From Spirodela intermedia (lineage: Eukaryota; Streptophyta; Magnoliopsida; Alismatales; Araceae): a stretch of DNA of 64,000 nt. The stretch covers positions 1,913,501 to 1,977,500 of the forward strand of contig LR746267.1 in the NCBI GenBank assembly GCA_902729315.2. The letters run 5' to 3'. The translations under genes and the position numbers were made by a program. Of the stretch, positions 1-11,678 are shown one piece after another (the stretch's first letter is position 1; each line of letters opens with the position of its first letter). Below the pieces are notes generated by a model, which did no database searches, was not told where the DNA came from, and saw nothing but the letters and a program-made list of their open reading frames with translations.

Positions 1-3000
1 GTTTTATGTACAAATTCTTGTGATTCTAATTAGATTATAAATACTGATGCCTCCTCTCATATTAAAGGTATTGCCTCTTTGTTTAGAGCTTTGCAACCTT
101 TATCAAGACCACTTCATTTGCATTTTGCAGATGGCTCATTATCTTCTATGGCTGGTCTTGGTCATGTTTCTCTTTCTCCTTCCTTAACCCTTTCAGATGT
201 CATGCATGCACCCTACTTTATCTTCAACCTTTTTTCCATTAGTTAACTCAAAAGATCCTCTAAATTTCATGTCTTCTTCTATGATACCTTTTTGCATTAT
301 AGGATATCTAGACAATGAAGTAGATTAGTGGTAGATTTAAGTGCGATGGACTTTATTTACCAAGCCTTCCATTTATGCTCTTGTTGCCCCATATTGTTAC
401 AAGATCTCAGTCTTCTCTTCTTGATCTACAACATCAGTTCAGTCATTCCAGCATAATGGTGCTTTGATAATAATTTTTGAGTCTTCCCTACTCTATTATT
501 CAAAATTGTGAACTTGGAAACTTGGTAAGTCAACCTGGCAAATATTATTATTATTTTTAATTTTCTTTTAGACATTAGTCATGAAAATTTTTCTTTTTTT
601 GTGCTTCATGCTGACCTATGGGGCCCTAGTTGAGTTCCTAGTCTCTGTGGCTTTCATTATTTTCTTATGTTTGTTGATGATTGTACTTGGAATATATGTT
701 TGTTAATAACTTGGGTCTATATGCTAAAAGAAAAATCTGAAACTTTCCATTTTATTCTAAAATTTATTTTAAAAAATTGAAACGTAATATTCTATCGATA
801 TTAAGATCTTTTGTAGTAATAATAGCACCAAGTTTCTTAATAGTAAAATGTCTAGCTTTTTCTTCTTCTTTAGTGCAGTGCACTAGACTACATACGTTCA
901 ATTATTCCAACAAAGGGAGTAGCAGAATATAAGTTACATCATATGTTAGATGTCGGATGTACCTTTATGTTTTAGATGAATGTCCCTAGTTCATATTAGT
1001 TTAATGTTGTTCTTAGAGTAGCTTATATCATCAATCATGTCTCATCATCTACTCTTGCTAGTAAAATTTCATATTCTACTTTATGTCTTGATAAAGAGTT
1101 ATTTTTTTTACCTTCTTGTGTTTTAGTTGTATCTATTTTGTTCACATATTTCACTATGATAAACTCATCATTGTGCTATCAAATGTATCTTTGTAGTTAC
1201 TCAAAAATTTAGAAAGTGCACTAGTGCTTTGACCCATCCAAATGGTGACCATATATTAGTGCAGACATTAGCTTCTTTGTAGATTATATGTATTTAACAA
1301 AACCTATTTCTCCTAATATTTCTTCTACTCCATCTCTTCTCTTACGTATACCCTCTACACATCTACCACCTAATTAGAACAAGACTATCCCTCTTAACAC
1401 TTCATCACTTAGATAATATTGAACCACTTACCACAATTGAATCTTATTCTCCTCTACCTATTCCTATTTCATCTGATGGAGATCCATCTTAAATCCTTAC
1501 CTCAAATCTATCTTCTGATTTTGATATCCCTATTGCATTTCGTAAAATTCATCACTCTTGTACTTGTCATCAATTGACTAATTTCATAACCTTTGATCAC
1601 TTATCTGGGTTTATAAAATAATTCTCACTTTCTGTTGAAAGTCATCCTATTCCCCATGCTCACATTGAGGTATTACAATATCCTTCTTAGAAGGCTACTA
1701 TAGAAGAGATGTTTGTTCTACTTTCTAAGAAGATTTAAGATCTTGTAGACTTACACCCTGGTGCTATGATTGTGGGATGTAGATGGGTACTTACTCTAAA
1801 GTAACTTCTTGGTGACTCTATAGAAAGATAGAAGACTCGATTAGTAGCCAAAGGTTACCATATGATATTGATTACTTCAAAATATTTTGTCCAATGACTA
1901 ATTTAAATTCAGTTAATATCTTATTCTCTATTGTGATTAATTTAATATGATCACTATTTAACCTTGATATTAAGAATCTTTTTTCTCTATGCTGATCATA
2001 ATGAGGAAGTTTATATGGAGAAACTATTAGAGTTTCTTTCTTTACATCATAAAGTTTGCAACTTTTGGAAGGCAATATGAGTTGAAATAAAGTCTTTAAG
2101 CTTAGTTTGATAGGTTCAATTGATTTGTAGACCAGTTTTATTTTACTTGATCTTTCTCTAATCACTCAGTTATTTTGATTCATTATGTTGATGATATTTT
2201 TCTCACTACTAGTGTTTCACAAGGTATTTATGTAACTAAAGAGTTCTTACACTCTCAATTTGTTACAAAGGACCTTTGGACTATGCAATAATTTATTAGT
2301 ATTGAAGTTAATCCTATTTATATATGGTCTTATTCTATCTTAGTGGAGTATGTAGTAAATCTTCTACATGATGTCAATATGGTTGCTTGCAAACTGACTG
2401 TTGTGTGTATGGATGCCCATCTTCCTCTTAATGATAGTGACAGTCTAGTACTTCATGATATAACAAGATATTTTGTTCTTGTTGGAAAACGTCTATATTT
2501 GTTAGTTACAAGACCCGACATTGTCTTCACAGTTGGTCATCTAAGCCAATTTATGCATTAGCCTTGTAAAGTTCACTAAACTCCACTATCTCTAACACTT
2601 TGGTATTTAAAGTCATCTCATGACAATAGGCTTTACTTTAAGAATCATGGTATTTTAATATCATGAGATACTGTAATGTTGATTACCTTGACTTTAATGA
2701 AGATTGACGCTCTACTAGTAAATTTTATAGATTAGTAGGGAGTAATCTTGTCACTTGGTATAGCGAAAAGTACAGTATTGTCTTACATTCTAATGTTGAA
2801 TCTGAGTACAAAAACCATGACATATACTGCTTGTGAGATTTTCTAGGTCATATCTATTCCAAGTAATTTTGGAATTTTGATTACTTTGTTTATACATGTG
2901 TATTGTGACAATAAGTCTACCACTTTTATTGTCAATAATTTAACCTTTCATGAGCACACTAAATATATTGAACTTGATTATTATTTCATTCGAGATACTG

Positions 3001-3148
3001 TATTAATTGTAAAATCTTTACTTTACATATCTTTATACAAAGGATCAATTGGTGATATCTTCACCAAGGCTCTCCCTTGTCCTTTGACTATTCGATATTT
3101 GCTCCAAGTTGAGCATGTGTGACTTCTATGCTCTAGTCTGCAGGGGAG
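1..3148 (+). pseudogene. Decayed Ty1-copia gag-pol remnant
   Basis: The plus strand reads, with many stops and frameshifts, through the 3' part of a copia polyprotein in the normal order. A protease-region stretch (TDASSHIKGIASLF, then FADGSLSSMAG) lies near the left edge. A reverse-transcriptase end (GKRLYLLVTRPDIVFTVGHL) lies at about 2480-2550, and an RNase H end (YCDNKSTTFIVNN, then GDIFTKAL) at about 2900-3080. A purine-rich tract (caggggag) directly before TGTTGAAG at 3149 is the expected polypurine tract and start of the 3' LTR. No frame is intact, so this is an old, dead element that continues beyond the left edge of the window. Confidence 0.85.
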
Positions 3149-3600
3149 TGTTGAAGTAATTGGGCTTAACCTAATTACATATAGATTAATTCGGCCTCAC
3201 TTATTTTGGAGTTAGTTAGCAGGTTTTTTTTTTACTTGGTATTTAGGTATAAATCCCTATGAATTCTTCCATTGAACATGTGTCTATTATTCCATTCTCT
3301 TTTCTCTCTTTTCACTCTTCTCTCTTCAACGGTCATACACTTAGATGCAAGGGCATGTGTACACACTTTATTTACACTCACGTCGACACTTATCATCACA
3401 TCACACTTAGCATGCATCAATAAACTATTTCAATAAGGTATGCAAGTTTTTCCTTTTTCATGATTTCCTCATTCTGCAAAAATAGGTCTCCACTAGGCCA
3501 TATCAAGATTTGTTCTGATTAACTTATTCAACACATCACAAGATCTAGTACGTTTTCCACAGGCTTCAAGGAATTTTCTAAAGAGGGGGGCCGATTGATA
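3149..3600 (+). mobile_element. Probable 3' LTR remnant of the left copia element
   Basis: TGTTGAAG follows a polypurine tract at the end of the RNase H remnant, the normal structure at a copia 3' LTR. The 5' LTR lies outside the window, so I cannot fix the right end by comparison. The end given is an upper guess. Confidence 0.45.
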
Positions 3601-4931
3601 TTTAACATTCTCAACAATTTCAAAGGAGCGTAAGTCGTTTTATTCATTTCAGGAACTTCAATAAATGGGTCATTGAGACGTATGAACTCATTTTGCTGCA
3701 GCTAGTTAATAGTAAAATAGCCGAGTTACAGAACGTGTTACAGGACCACCTATCATTGTCTGTTAACAAAATCATAACCAATCATCAACCGGTAAAATAG
3801 GTAAAATTGAAAATCACAATTTCCTTTCTCTTTGGAGAGCTAAAGCTAACTTCACATGCAAGTCTCAAGCACCTCCGGAAATAGCGTTACAGTTGACATA
3901 ATACTGAGATTCTGCCTCGTTAGGATGATCTGGCTGGCAAAAGGGACGTTTTATTTATTGATTCATAGACCGGCAAAAGTATTACTCCTTGAACTCTTAT
4001 TTACGTAATTGTTACTCGGAAGACCTTTACCGGCGTAGTCATGAGGTCACTACGAAACGTATGACATGAGTTTCTCTCGGGTGGGTTCTGCAGATTGTGT
4101 TATGTAGGCCGCTACAACAAACCTATTTCATGTAGACTGCGTCACACACGCTTGCACGACTGATCGCAAAGCATCGGCACTGTTCAACTGAGGTATGAAC
4201 CGTCTCGTCCCTTCGACTTGTCTGGGTTCTTTATGCTGTCGTCTTCCACTTAACACTTGCCGTTCGTTCCGTTTAAACTTTCAACCTCACACGAGGTTAG
4301 TGCATAGCGTTGGTATCCGGTTAACCAGAGACCGGAGATTCTCGGCTATATCACTTCCCCGTGTCAGCACTTTTCTACCCCTCGGGAAATAACATTTTCT
4401 TCCGTAAAATTGAGGAAAGCCCCCATGGCCCAAGAGAAAAATCAGGACCAGTGAGAAAGTACGACAAAAATGTCTCATTCCTAAAAACGTGTCTTTTATA
4501 CATAATCTGACTGAACCATCCCGGGGTTCACGTAAAAATCAACGGCATTATGTTGACGTAGGTGCTTCTTTTCAGGTCAAGCCTGTGGATAAGCCTGTAA
4601 CGGTTGACGGTGACTTCATTTTTACTACTCGGGGCCGTGTGAACCAGCCAATCCTGGACCTGTACGTGATGCTATCTTCTGGGCCATTTCAAGGGAACAC
4701 GAAGTCAACAGGATTGCATCGTGAATACTTCTACCGCATCGGCGGTAAACCAGGAAAGAGGACGACGCACGGCGCGCCTAGTAGGTCTAATTTCACATCC
4801 AGTACAAGCGTGTCAAAGTTTTCGTATCACCCTGTACCTACAATTCCTGTGAAGAGGAGGGTACGGAGCCCCACACCGCTCGCCCAGAACCTGCCCTCGC
4901 AGTCCGCAGTCACTTTTTGTAAAGCCTCGAT
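3601..4931. other. Spacer without a recognisable gene
   Basis: No supported coding region is seen. A 155-codon open frame starting at 4489 has no motif I recognise and runs into the start of the decayed peptide gene at 4932, so it is probably chance. Base composition rises from AT-rich to balanced here, like the other spacers of the peptide cluster. Confidence 0.5.
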
Positions 4932-5257
4932 CTGGCTGGTAGGAGCAGGACCCTGACGACGGCGGCAACTGCCGTTATCCTCTCGCTCATTACGGCAGCC
5001 GCCGTTGGCCCAGCTTCAGCGAGCACACTGACAGCTTTCTCGGCACCCTGCTGCGACGGGAAAACCAAGGACATCAACGTCTGTGGCTGCGGCTGCTTCG
5101 GCAGCGGTCATCGCTAGGATCACCACTTCGTGTACACGAAGGATCAGGAGCCAGGCTATACACCGGGTACAACTGCCGCGGCTCATCCCGGCATCTTCAC
5201 AAGGAGGCCCGCCGTTGCGGCCCCAGCAGTTATAAGAGCATCTGCCTGTTCTGCTGA
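4932..5257 (+). pseudogene. MiAMP1-like peptide pseudogene 1
   Basis: The sequence aligns along its whole length with the intact gene at 7250: alanine-rich signal peptide, STLTAFS start of the mature peptide, CGCGCF block and a terminal SICLFC-TGA. Three lesions are visible. The start codon position reads CTG, a TAG at about 5115 interrupts the segment before the DHHFVYT block, and a small indel at about 5130-5165 shifts the frame before the YNCRGSS segment. The last cysteine and stop are still recognisable in the shifted frame. It belongs to the same subfamily as 7250 and is paired with the remnant at 48400 in the inverted duplication. Confidence 0.85.
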
Positions 5258-7149
5258 GCTCGATCCTCTTTGCCGAGATCCACGTAAAAAAAATGTTGGC
5301 CAACAAGGCAGCTGCTGGCAAACCCGTCTGCGTGAAGTCACATGAAATAAAAAACTTCGTTTTCCTTTTGTGTTGATCATATTCGCCTCCCTATTCATTT
5401 CGGCACTGTCCCACATCGTACTGAGGCCAACACGTCGCCGCAGATTCACGTTTAGTGTTGAAATTTGTATAGATGGGAATAAATATATCATCCACTTTCT
5501 GCAAGATACGAGAAGGTGCGGACAAGTCTCGAATACTCAGGTCGTCTGGACGTTACGGTAAACTGATACCATTGCAGGCAAGCTCCCACAAGTCCGAGGA
5601 AACCTTGGCCTGTCGAATCGGAAGGAAATTCCGATCACATCGCTCGGAGCGAAGTTCGTCAAAAGAAGACCGGAGAACATTTTTGTATCCTTACTCGCGG
5701 ACCAAATGGCCATCCCCGTGCGCTGATCCTGTTAAAGTTCAAGAAGCTGCATGGAGTTCTGTGAATATGTACCATTTGAGCCAATGATATGGTTTGATAT
5801 GTACACTTGTGAAATATGTTGAACAAACAGCTTCAAATAGATCATATATCAATTCCCTCTCTCTAAAAATATAGAAAAAAGGAGTCTGTGCACCAATATC
5901 TGCCATAAAAGGTCCAAGCCATAACAAATGAGAAGCTATACGACTTAGCTCTAGCATAATAACTCTGATATGCCATAAAGTATGTCGCTGATTAATGCCT
6001 TTTACAAGTAAACGGACGAAATTCCGGATTGTCTTTTAAAACATGCCGTCAAATAACTCGACGACGAAACGGACGAAGGCCTTGCTAGGCCATATGCTCA
6101 GAGTCGTGTGGTACTGTTCCACCTGTTTACCTTTGTCCGCTGAGGGCTATGCTTTGGAGAGCCGGTGCGTATATTTGTACGCGTTTTCTCACCTGCATCG
6201 CACAAAAACGAACGACTATTGAAACTACCTTCACGAATAAATCAGCATCCCAGAGTGTTTGTCAGTCGGTATAGAAATTTATAAGAAAATGAGAACTGTT
6301 GACTTCTTCCTAACCTCCTAACTTGTTCAAGGCACGTCACAATCGAAGTACGTCGAGATTTCCTTTCTAATCTCGTCAATGTTCTCATACGTGAAATAAC
6401 AGGTAGCTGCTTGCCACATACCCACCCTTTGATCTTGACACTAGGAGTAAAGACCTACGTCATACAATGCTATTGGCTGGGTTTTTCCCCCTGAAGACCG
6501 TCTACTGTTCTACATTATCCAGGAAGCACGACCAATTCAGCGGATACCATTGGCCTTTACGTCGGGAACTGAGGGAAAGTAAGCTTGGAGACGAAATGAA
6601 GAATATTCGATTATCAGAATATTATGGTCGACCTGCGTCCTACTAGAAAGTTATGCGATTTTCAGAAGGCTCTGATTTGGTTATTTTGACGTGGCGTGAA
6701 ACTAGATCGAACAGTTCATTTTAAGACGTTTGCCTTCATTTTGTATTCTCGATAAGATAAATGGTGAACTTGCGTGTAAATAGCCTTTTCAAAGAGTCCC
6801 ATATTCCCCCTTGTGAGGATAAACATGGGAAAGAATGACATATCAAAGTTGACCGGGCAGCTGAAGCCGACAAGGGGGCGACTAAATAGGAACCTTCACA
6901 AGGGAGGCTACCAACACGTAATTCTCGTCCGATCTCCCTAGGGCCAACTTTAACCACGCGAAAGCCAGCTGGTCGACGAATCGCCAAATAAGCCCGAGAG
7001 AGAACATTGGGCGAAACTAAAATAAAATATATAACTGATGACAGCATTTGACATTCGTGCTTCCTGACGACGCCATCAAAGAAGACTACGCACGCCTGGT
7101 CCGCCAGATTGTAGTTTTGTGATCCCAGCTGCCGTTTTTCTACCATCAT
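5258..7149. other. Spacer between peptide pseudogene 1 and the 7250 gene
   Basis: Much of this spacer is shared, inverted, with 47.2-48.4 kb. About 5560-6490 has no counterpart there and so looks like an insertion or a retained segment. It holds a spacer repeat (about 5690-5780) also seen inverted at 27.74-27.95 kb, followed directly by a chloroplast ndhH fragment. No intact gene is seen. Confidence 0.6.
5831..5972 (-). pseudogene. ndhH: Chloroplast ndhH fragment in nuclear DNA (NUPT)
   Basis: Read on the minus strand this stretch encodes an uninterrupted internal segment of NAD(P)H-quinone oxidoreductase subunit H, a plastid NDH complex protein: [20 protein letters not shown], then [18 protein letters not shown] and LIYDLFEA. 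Similarity stops abruptly at both ends within nuclear spacer, and no start, stop or neighbouring plastid gene is present. This is a short plastid-to-nucleus transfer of about 140 bp, not a functional gene. The lack of stops in the short frame suggests that it is not very old, though the length gives little power. Boundaries are good to within several bases. Confidence 0.88.
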
Positions 7150-7154
7150 CTTCC

Positions 7155-7160
7155 TATAAA
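7155..7160 (+). promoter_or_regulatory. TATA box of the 7250 peptide gene
   Basis: TATAAA in the context ttcctataaattgg lies 90-95 bp upstream of the ATG. The same box and following bases occur in front of the sister gene on the minus strand at 47225-47230, which supports a conserved core promoter. Confidence 0.75.
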
Positions 7161-7249
7161 TTGGACAGGGGGCGACGGCGAGGAGTTCACAACCCGAACT
7201 GCACCTACATACCTGAACCCTAAGATTCTCCATCGGTCCTTCCCACGCT

Positions 7250-7573
7250 ATGGCAACCACCGCCAGGACCCCGACAGCTGCAGCAGCTGCCGTTCTCATC
7301 GTGCTTTTCGCAGCAGCGGTCGTTGCGCCGGCATCTGCCAGCACGCTGACGGCCTTCTCAGGACCTGGGTGTGCCGGGAAAACTAAGGACGTCTACGGCT
7401 GCGGGTGCTTCCCGCTCACCGGCTACCAGGGAGGGTACCACTTCGTCTTCACAGAGAACCAGAGGGCAAGGCTTTACACCGGCTCCCACTGCGAAGGTTC
7501 CTCCATCCTCCTCAAAAAGGAGACCCGCTACTGCGCCCATTACGATTACGAGAGCATCCGCATGATATGCTGA
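7250..7573 (+). CDS. MiAMP1-family antimicrobial peptide precursor, intact
   Basis: Single-exon gene for a 107-residue secreted precursor. Residues 1-30 form an alanine-rich signal peptide with a hydrophobic core and an A-x-A cleavage site (PASA before STLTAF). The mature peptide of about 77 residues has six cysteines at mature positions 11, 21, 23, 51, 65 and 77. It carries the family landmarks SGPGC, CGC, GGYHFVFT, LYTGSHC and a terminal ESIRMIC. Family members fold as a Greek-key beta-barrel with three disulfides and inhibit fungi and some bacteria in the apoplast; that activity is known of the family and is inferred here. The gene has a TATA box and an AATAAA-type signal shortly after the stop (about 7600). 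The nearest paralogue is the minus-strand gene at 46815. Confidence 0.9.
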   Translation: MATTARTPTAAAAAVLIVLFAAAVVAPASASTLTAFSGPGCAGKTKDVYGCGCFPLTGYQGGYHFVFTENQRARLYTGSHCEGSSILLKKETRYCAHYDYESIRMIC

Positions 7574-8299
7574 GCGTCTCGAGTAACTGTATGGAAACTA
7601 AATAAACAGCAAGTGTCAATGCGGGCGCACCAACCCGTATCGGACAGCAAGCGTCCTCTGCTGCTCATTGTACTTGCAACACACATATGCTCTCATCACG
7701 GGCTGATCGGGTGGTCTGCCACTCGTCCGTATAAATAAATGAGAGAGGCAGCCATTCGGTACTAGCTACGAAGCTCTAATACTCGACAACCCGACAAACC
7801 TTTCCTTCTCGAAGACGGCTTTCCACCTGAGGGAACTAGCAATGTAAACATGTTCGGTTCGCGGGCATGGTCTGATAAAAAGACGGTACCTACTCGCGAC
7901 GTCTTACGTGGGAACTACGGGAAGCGAGGTTCCGGTGGATTATGCGCCACAATTCCCTTTTCCATCCTCTGTGCCAGACACCACGGTTCCGAGCTCATCT
8001 GCGATAAGGTCAAGTTAACCAAAACACGACGTGGCGACAAGCTCGAGAAAGTCCCAGTTAAGACGTAACCACGCCAGACTCTGTACCTTCGTGGCCGGCC
8101 GAGCACGTTGGTTCGCAATTCAAAGAAAAGAGATATTAAAAAATTGAAGGCAAGAAACAACCACTGTTGACAATTTGTTTGAAGACTAAACAATAGCCGA
8201 AGGTAAATACATCGACGAGGCTTGTCGATGTTGAACTTATTCCAGTACTTAGCCAGGCCCCAGCCCACGGCTATAAACAGGACACGAGGGAGAGCGAGG
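7574..8299. other. 3' flank of the 7250 gene, shared with 46.4-46.8 kb
   Basis: The 3' flank (tandem AATAAA-like signals, then a conserved block ending near 7900) is present inverted at about 46440-46800. It includes one copy of a dispersed spacer motif centred on gctacctactc (here ggtacctactc). A TATAAA at 8272-8277 belongs to the next, decayed peptide gene. No gene is seen in between. Confidence 0.6.
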
Positions 8300-8576
8300 A
8301 GCTCTTCACCGTTTCGTCTCCATTCCTTCCCCAGTACCGCGCCAACGGACTCCCCCCTCTCCTTCTGTGGACCCGAATGCGCCGGGTGAATTAAGGATGT
8401 AAAAGGCTGTGGGTGCTTCGATATCAGCGGGTATCAGGGAAGATACCACTTGGTGTTTACTGACGGCCTCGCCGTACATTGGCTCCTACTGCGATGGTTC
8501 CTCCGTCTCCCTCTAGAGAGTGACCGCCGATGCAAACGCAAAAACTTCAAGATCATCTATATGATCTGCTTGGCAA
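8300..8576 (+). pseudogene. MiAMP1-like peptide pseudogene 2
   Basis: The mature-peptide part of the subfamily I gene is recognisable: a CGPECAG-like start, an in-frame stop just after it, then KGCGCFDISGYQG, a block corresponding to YHLVFT, SYCDGSSV and a final IYMICL. The signal-peptide coding region is missing; the 5' leader runs almost directly into the mature part. The stop codon position reads TTG instead of TGA. A TATAAA at 8272 remains. Its flanking sequence (about 8.6-9.3 kb) is shared with that behind pseudogene 3, so the two arose by tandem duplication. Confidence 0.82.
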
Positions 8577-8599
8577 CCGTTTTTCCGAGTTCTGCAGAA

Positions 8600-9310
8600 G
8601 AAAGTATGAAGAATAAACAAAACGCAAGTGGCGGTGCGGGAGTAGTTCGCCGGATGAATTGGCATAGACGCTCTGTTTACTTGCACCCACCTGCAGAAAT
8701 AAGTTTGAATAAATGAGCATCGAAGAGTTTTATTACTAAGCTTGTTCTGCAGTCACATAACAAATCGCTGGTGTACCCTAGTCCCGGTGAGGAAGACCAG
8801 ATGAGGTTTGTGGGTACTAGGCCCACGTGGTCTGACTACGTGCGTACTTGCTCATAATGGCAAATCAAATCGATGCAAAGACTACTTTACTTCATGTTGA
8901 TCATTAGTTTTCACGACATAGAGCATTGTTATAAGAAGAACATGGGTAGCCGTCTGTGGTTGTAAGTTTTTGTCTTCCCTAGGATTTTATGCAGTCAAAC
9001 CAGTCTGCCGTCAGGATGCAGATAACGGGATGTAGTTTCTATGAAATGACACGTTATTAGAGACCACTCAGTTGCATAAGAGGGGGCGTGTTGAGCTCCC
9101 CCGAACATTAGGGGAATGGAAACCCTGCATTTTTGATACAGGGGTACTAGACGAACCTGTTTCATCGACAGACTGTAAACTGGTCGTGCTCACAAATGCG
9201 TGTAACTATTGTATTGAACGGACGAAACCCTTCATCCAGGAGGTCACACCTTTGGTGTTTTAGGAAGAAAAAAGACTGTAAAATCACCTAGGGGAATGGC
9301 ATCAAGTGGG
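8600..9310 (+). repeat. Tandem 3' flank repeat, copy 1
   Basis: This stretch, following pseudogene 2, aligns with about 12010-12700 following pseudogene 3. Shared landmarks include cacctgcagaaat, ggtgtaccctag, and tggaaaccctgcatt against tggaaagccctgcatt. The pairing shows that pseudogenes 2 and 3 with their flanks are a direct duplication. Confidence 0.75.
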
Positions 9311-10700
9311 GAATGACTTCAAATATATGTCTGTAGATGTATAAATTAATTTATCATGGGTCCTAATAAAATCCTCCACGAATTAACGGTCTAATTATCG
9401 TCACAAAACTTTTATTCCGCACGCAGGCTTCTTACCGGGTTCATTATGCCGTAAACTCTCAACGAGAGGTCATTTCCAAAGAATATGAAATTCTTTACGA
9501 CAAGAACTTCTAATGTCGTAGTCTGAAGGCGTATGGCGGATGAAACAGGTCATTCCCGCATTTGGTGACGTTCTCGGACGACATGAAGATTATTTGCGTC
9601 GCAGCAGGTGGCGGTAGGTTATTTACTTGCATTAAGAAAGAATTTCAGTAAATAAGTCACGCCAGCATTTCCTTTTTCATGATTTCTTCGTAAATAAGGC
9701 ATGCCAGCGTAAGCACCTGGGGGACCTTATCATGATTCGTTACTGTTAAACATTAGAGTCAAACCAGGGGATTTATTGCGTTTCTGATAAGTTGCATTTA
9801 CGGACGTGCTCTGTTAAGAAAAGTCGCTACCTACTCCCGCCTCACATCCCGTCGTCCACGGAAAAATTAAAATGAAAGCTAAAGGGATAACGCGTCGTCG
9901 GAGGTCTAAATGAAAGCCAATGATACCGGCTTTGAGATAAATTTTTGAAATCTGTTAAATAAAGTATGCGTTACGTATTAATAAATTAAGTGCAGACCTC
10001 CGTATTGGTCAATTCTAACTTACTTCCATCTTACGCTCAGCCACCCGCTAGTATCCGCGGCCAATATACAGGTGATTTTCGCTTTAACGGAGAGACTTTT
10101 ATCCAGAAAACTACAGGGACATCTACCAAACCAATCTTGCAAATAAATCTTATGACCTTTGCGCCGAGAAGGAACGTAATGTAAACAAGTTGCATTTGCC
10201 GAAGTGCTCTCTTAGAAAAGACGCGCTACCTACTCCCGCATCACATTCCGTCAGATATAGCAACTTAGGTGTCGTTTTAAAATGAAGGCGGAATGGATAA
10301 GGTGTCGTCGTCAGAAGATTGAAAGCGATGTCCAGATGGATAAGGTGTGGCCGCAAACCCTATTTCCCTCCTCTGTGGCAGAGACCATGCTTTTGACAAG
10401 GTAAGGGTCAATAAAAATCCGGTCTTGCGACAAGTTCATCGGGCCCCCAAATGACACTAACCTGCCTCAGTCACGTTCGTTGGAACATAATTCAACGAAA
10501 AGGCGTACGCGAAATTTCGTAGTACATATTTGTTGGAGTTTTCCGACGACATCTTGAAATAAGGCTTTCGAATGTGAACTATCTTTAATGTAGCTTAACC
10601 AGAACATTGATAACTCCAAATCTGTGTCGCCGTCGTCAATCCTATCTAGAGAGGAGCTTCTAGGCATCATTCTAATCGCTTCGAAGATGTCAGTGATCGT
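9072..10700 (+). repeat. Left arm of a large interrupted inverted repeat
   Basis: The reverse complement of this stretch is found in pieces between about 27.1 and 30.37 kb. Examples: the block around 9350-9480 (gaattaacggtctaattatc) pairs with 30080-30240, 10150-10260 pairs with 27420-27500, and 10550-10610 pairs with 27245-27300. The right arm is longer because it holds an extra tandem duplication and unmatched sequence. Confidence 0.75.
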
Positions 10701-10870
10701 AGGTTGATCATATAAACAATTAAGCTCCGCCGACGTGCTCAGTTACAAGACGCTACCTACTCAAGACTCACACAGTGACAAGTATAGTTCAATTCTACAG
10801 ACACTGTGTCGAGGGGGGAGAGTCCTGGGCTGTTACCTTAAAATGAAAGCTGTATGGATCATGTGTCGCA
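9780..10870 (+). repeat. Spacer repeat, three direct copies
   Basis: Three direct copies of a spacer unit are seen at about 9805-9920, 10205-10330 and 10735-10880. Each starts near gtgctct or gtgctca, followed by a motif like cgctacctactc, then catcac or ctcac, and later aaaatgaaagct or a close variant. Related inverted copies lie near 27.12, 27.43 and 27.99 kb and one at 46.48 kb, and a direct one near 7.88 kb. No coding role is seen. Confidence 0.7.
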
Positions 10871-10879
10871 GGAGGATAA

Positions 10880-11678
10880 TGGGAATAAGGTCCAGAGGGG
10901 CTACGTTTCACCAACCCTGTTTGAAGCTCAAGTAAAACAACGATGTGTTGATGAGTTCAAGAAGTCCTTAAATGAGAATAACTGATAAAACATCCAAGAA
11001 CACCAAGGAATAGAAAATACTAATCTGCAACAGAATGTGACTGAAAATAAATTGAAGATGCAATGAAGATTTGAGATAGGAATCAGGAGCACTAGACTGC
11101 AAGAATCTTGGATGCGGCAAAATACAGTCTCCAGTCATCCTTCTATATGGTGTATATTCACTTCGAATATACTTATAGTTTGTAACCTCCAATAACAGCT
11201 ACCTTGGCCTCTCTTTCTCTCCTGTCTCCGCTGCGAACAGTCTCTGCCACAGCCTTCGAGTTGCAGCCTTACTGTACAAGGACAACAAAACCTGAAAGAA
11301 TCAAACAAGACAACGAACAAGCGGGAGAGAGAGTTCACACCGCTAAATTTGAGCCTAGTCTGGGCCCATCTTGCTGAAATACAGAGCCCTATGTCAACAA
11401 TAACTAACGCCCATCACGTTTTTCATAGAATAAATCCTAGAAAACATGTCGACAACAATTCATCGAGGGAACGACGATCAAAATACAGTAACATCTTAGT
11501 TTGCCGACGAGATAGCCAACCTAGGAGGAGGCCTATCGTTGTTTAAATTTTTCAGGCGTGATCGTGCCTCTTTTTATTGCTAAAATGCGACGGACAGGAG
11601 GGCAAGTGCCTCTTCACCATTCCACCTGCAGTCCTGCTGCGAATTCCGCAGACTTCCTACTCTCCTCCTAAAGAAGAG
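10880..11678. other. Spacer upstream of peptide pseudogene 3
   Basis: No recognisable gene. A degenerate TATA-like stretch (ttttattgctaaaatg, about 11572) sits where the TATA box of related genes is expected, followed by sequence like their 5' leader. Confidence 0.45.

Noticed and set aside
4489-4956. 155-codon open frame before peptide pseudogene 1
   Set aside because: Runs into the pseudogene in another frame and has no recognisable domain.
9072-9263. 63-codon frame behind peptide pseudogene 2
   Set aside because: Lies in a duplicated 3' flank whose other copy (12.4-12.6 kb) does not keep the frame.
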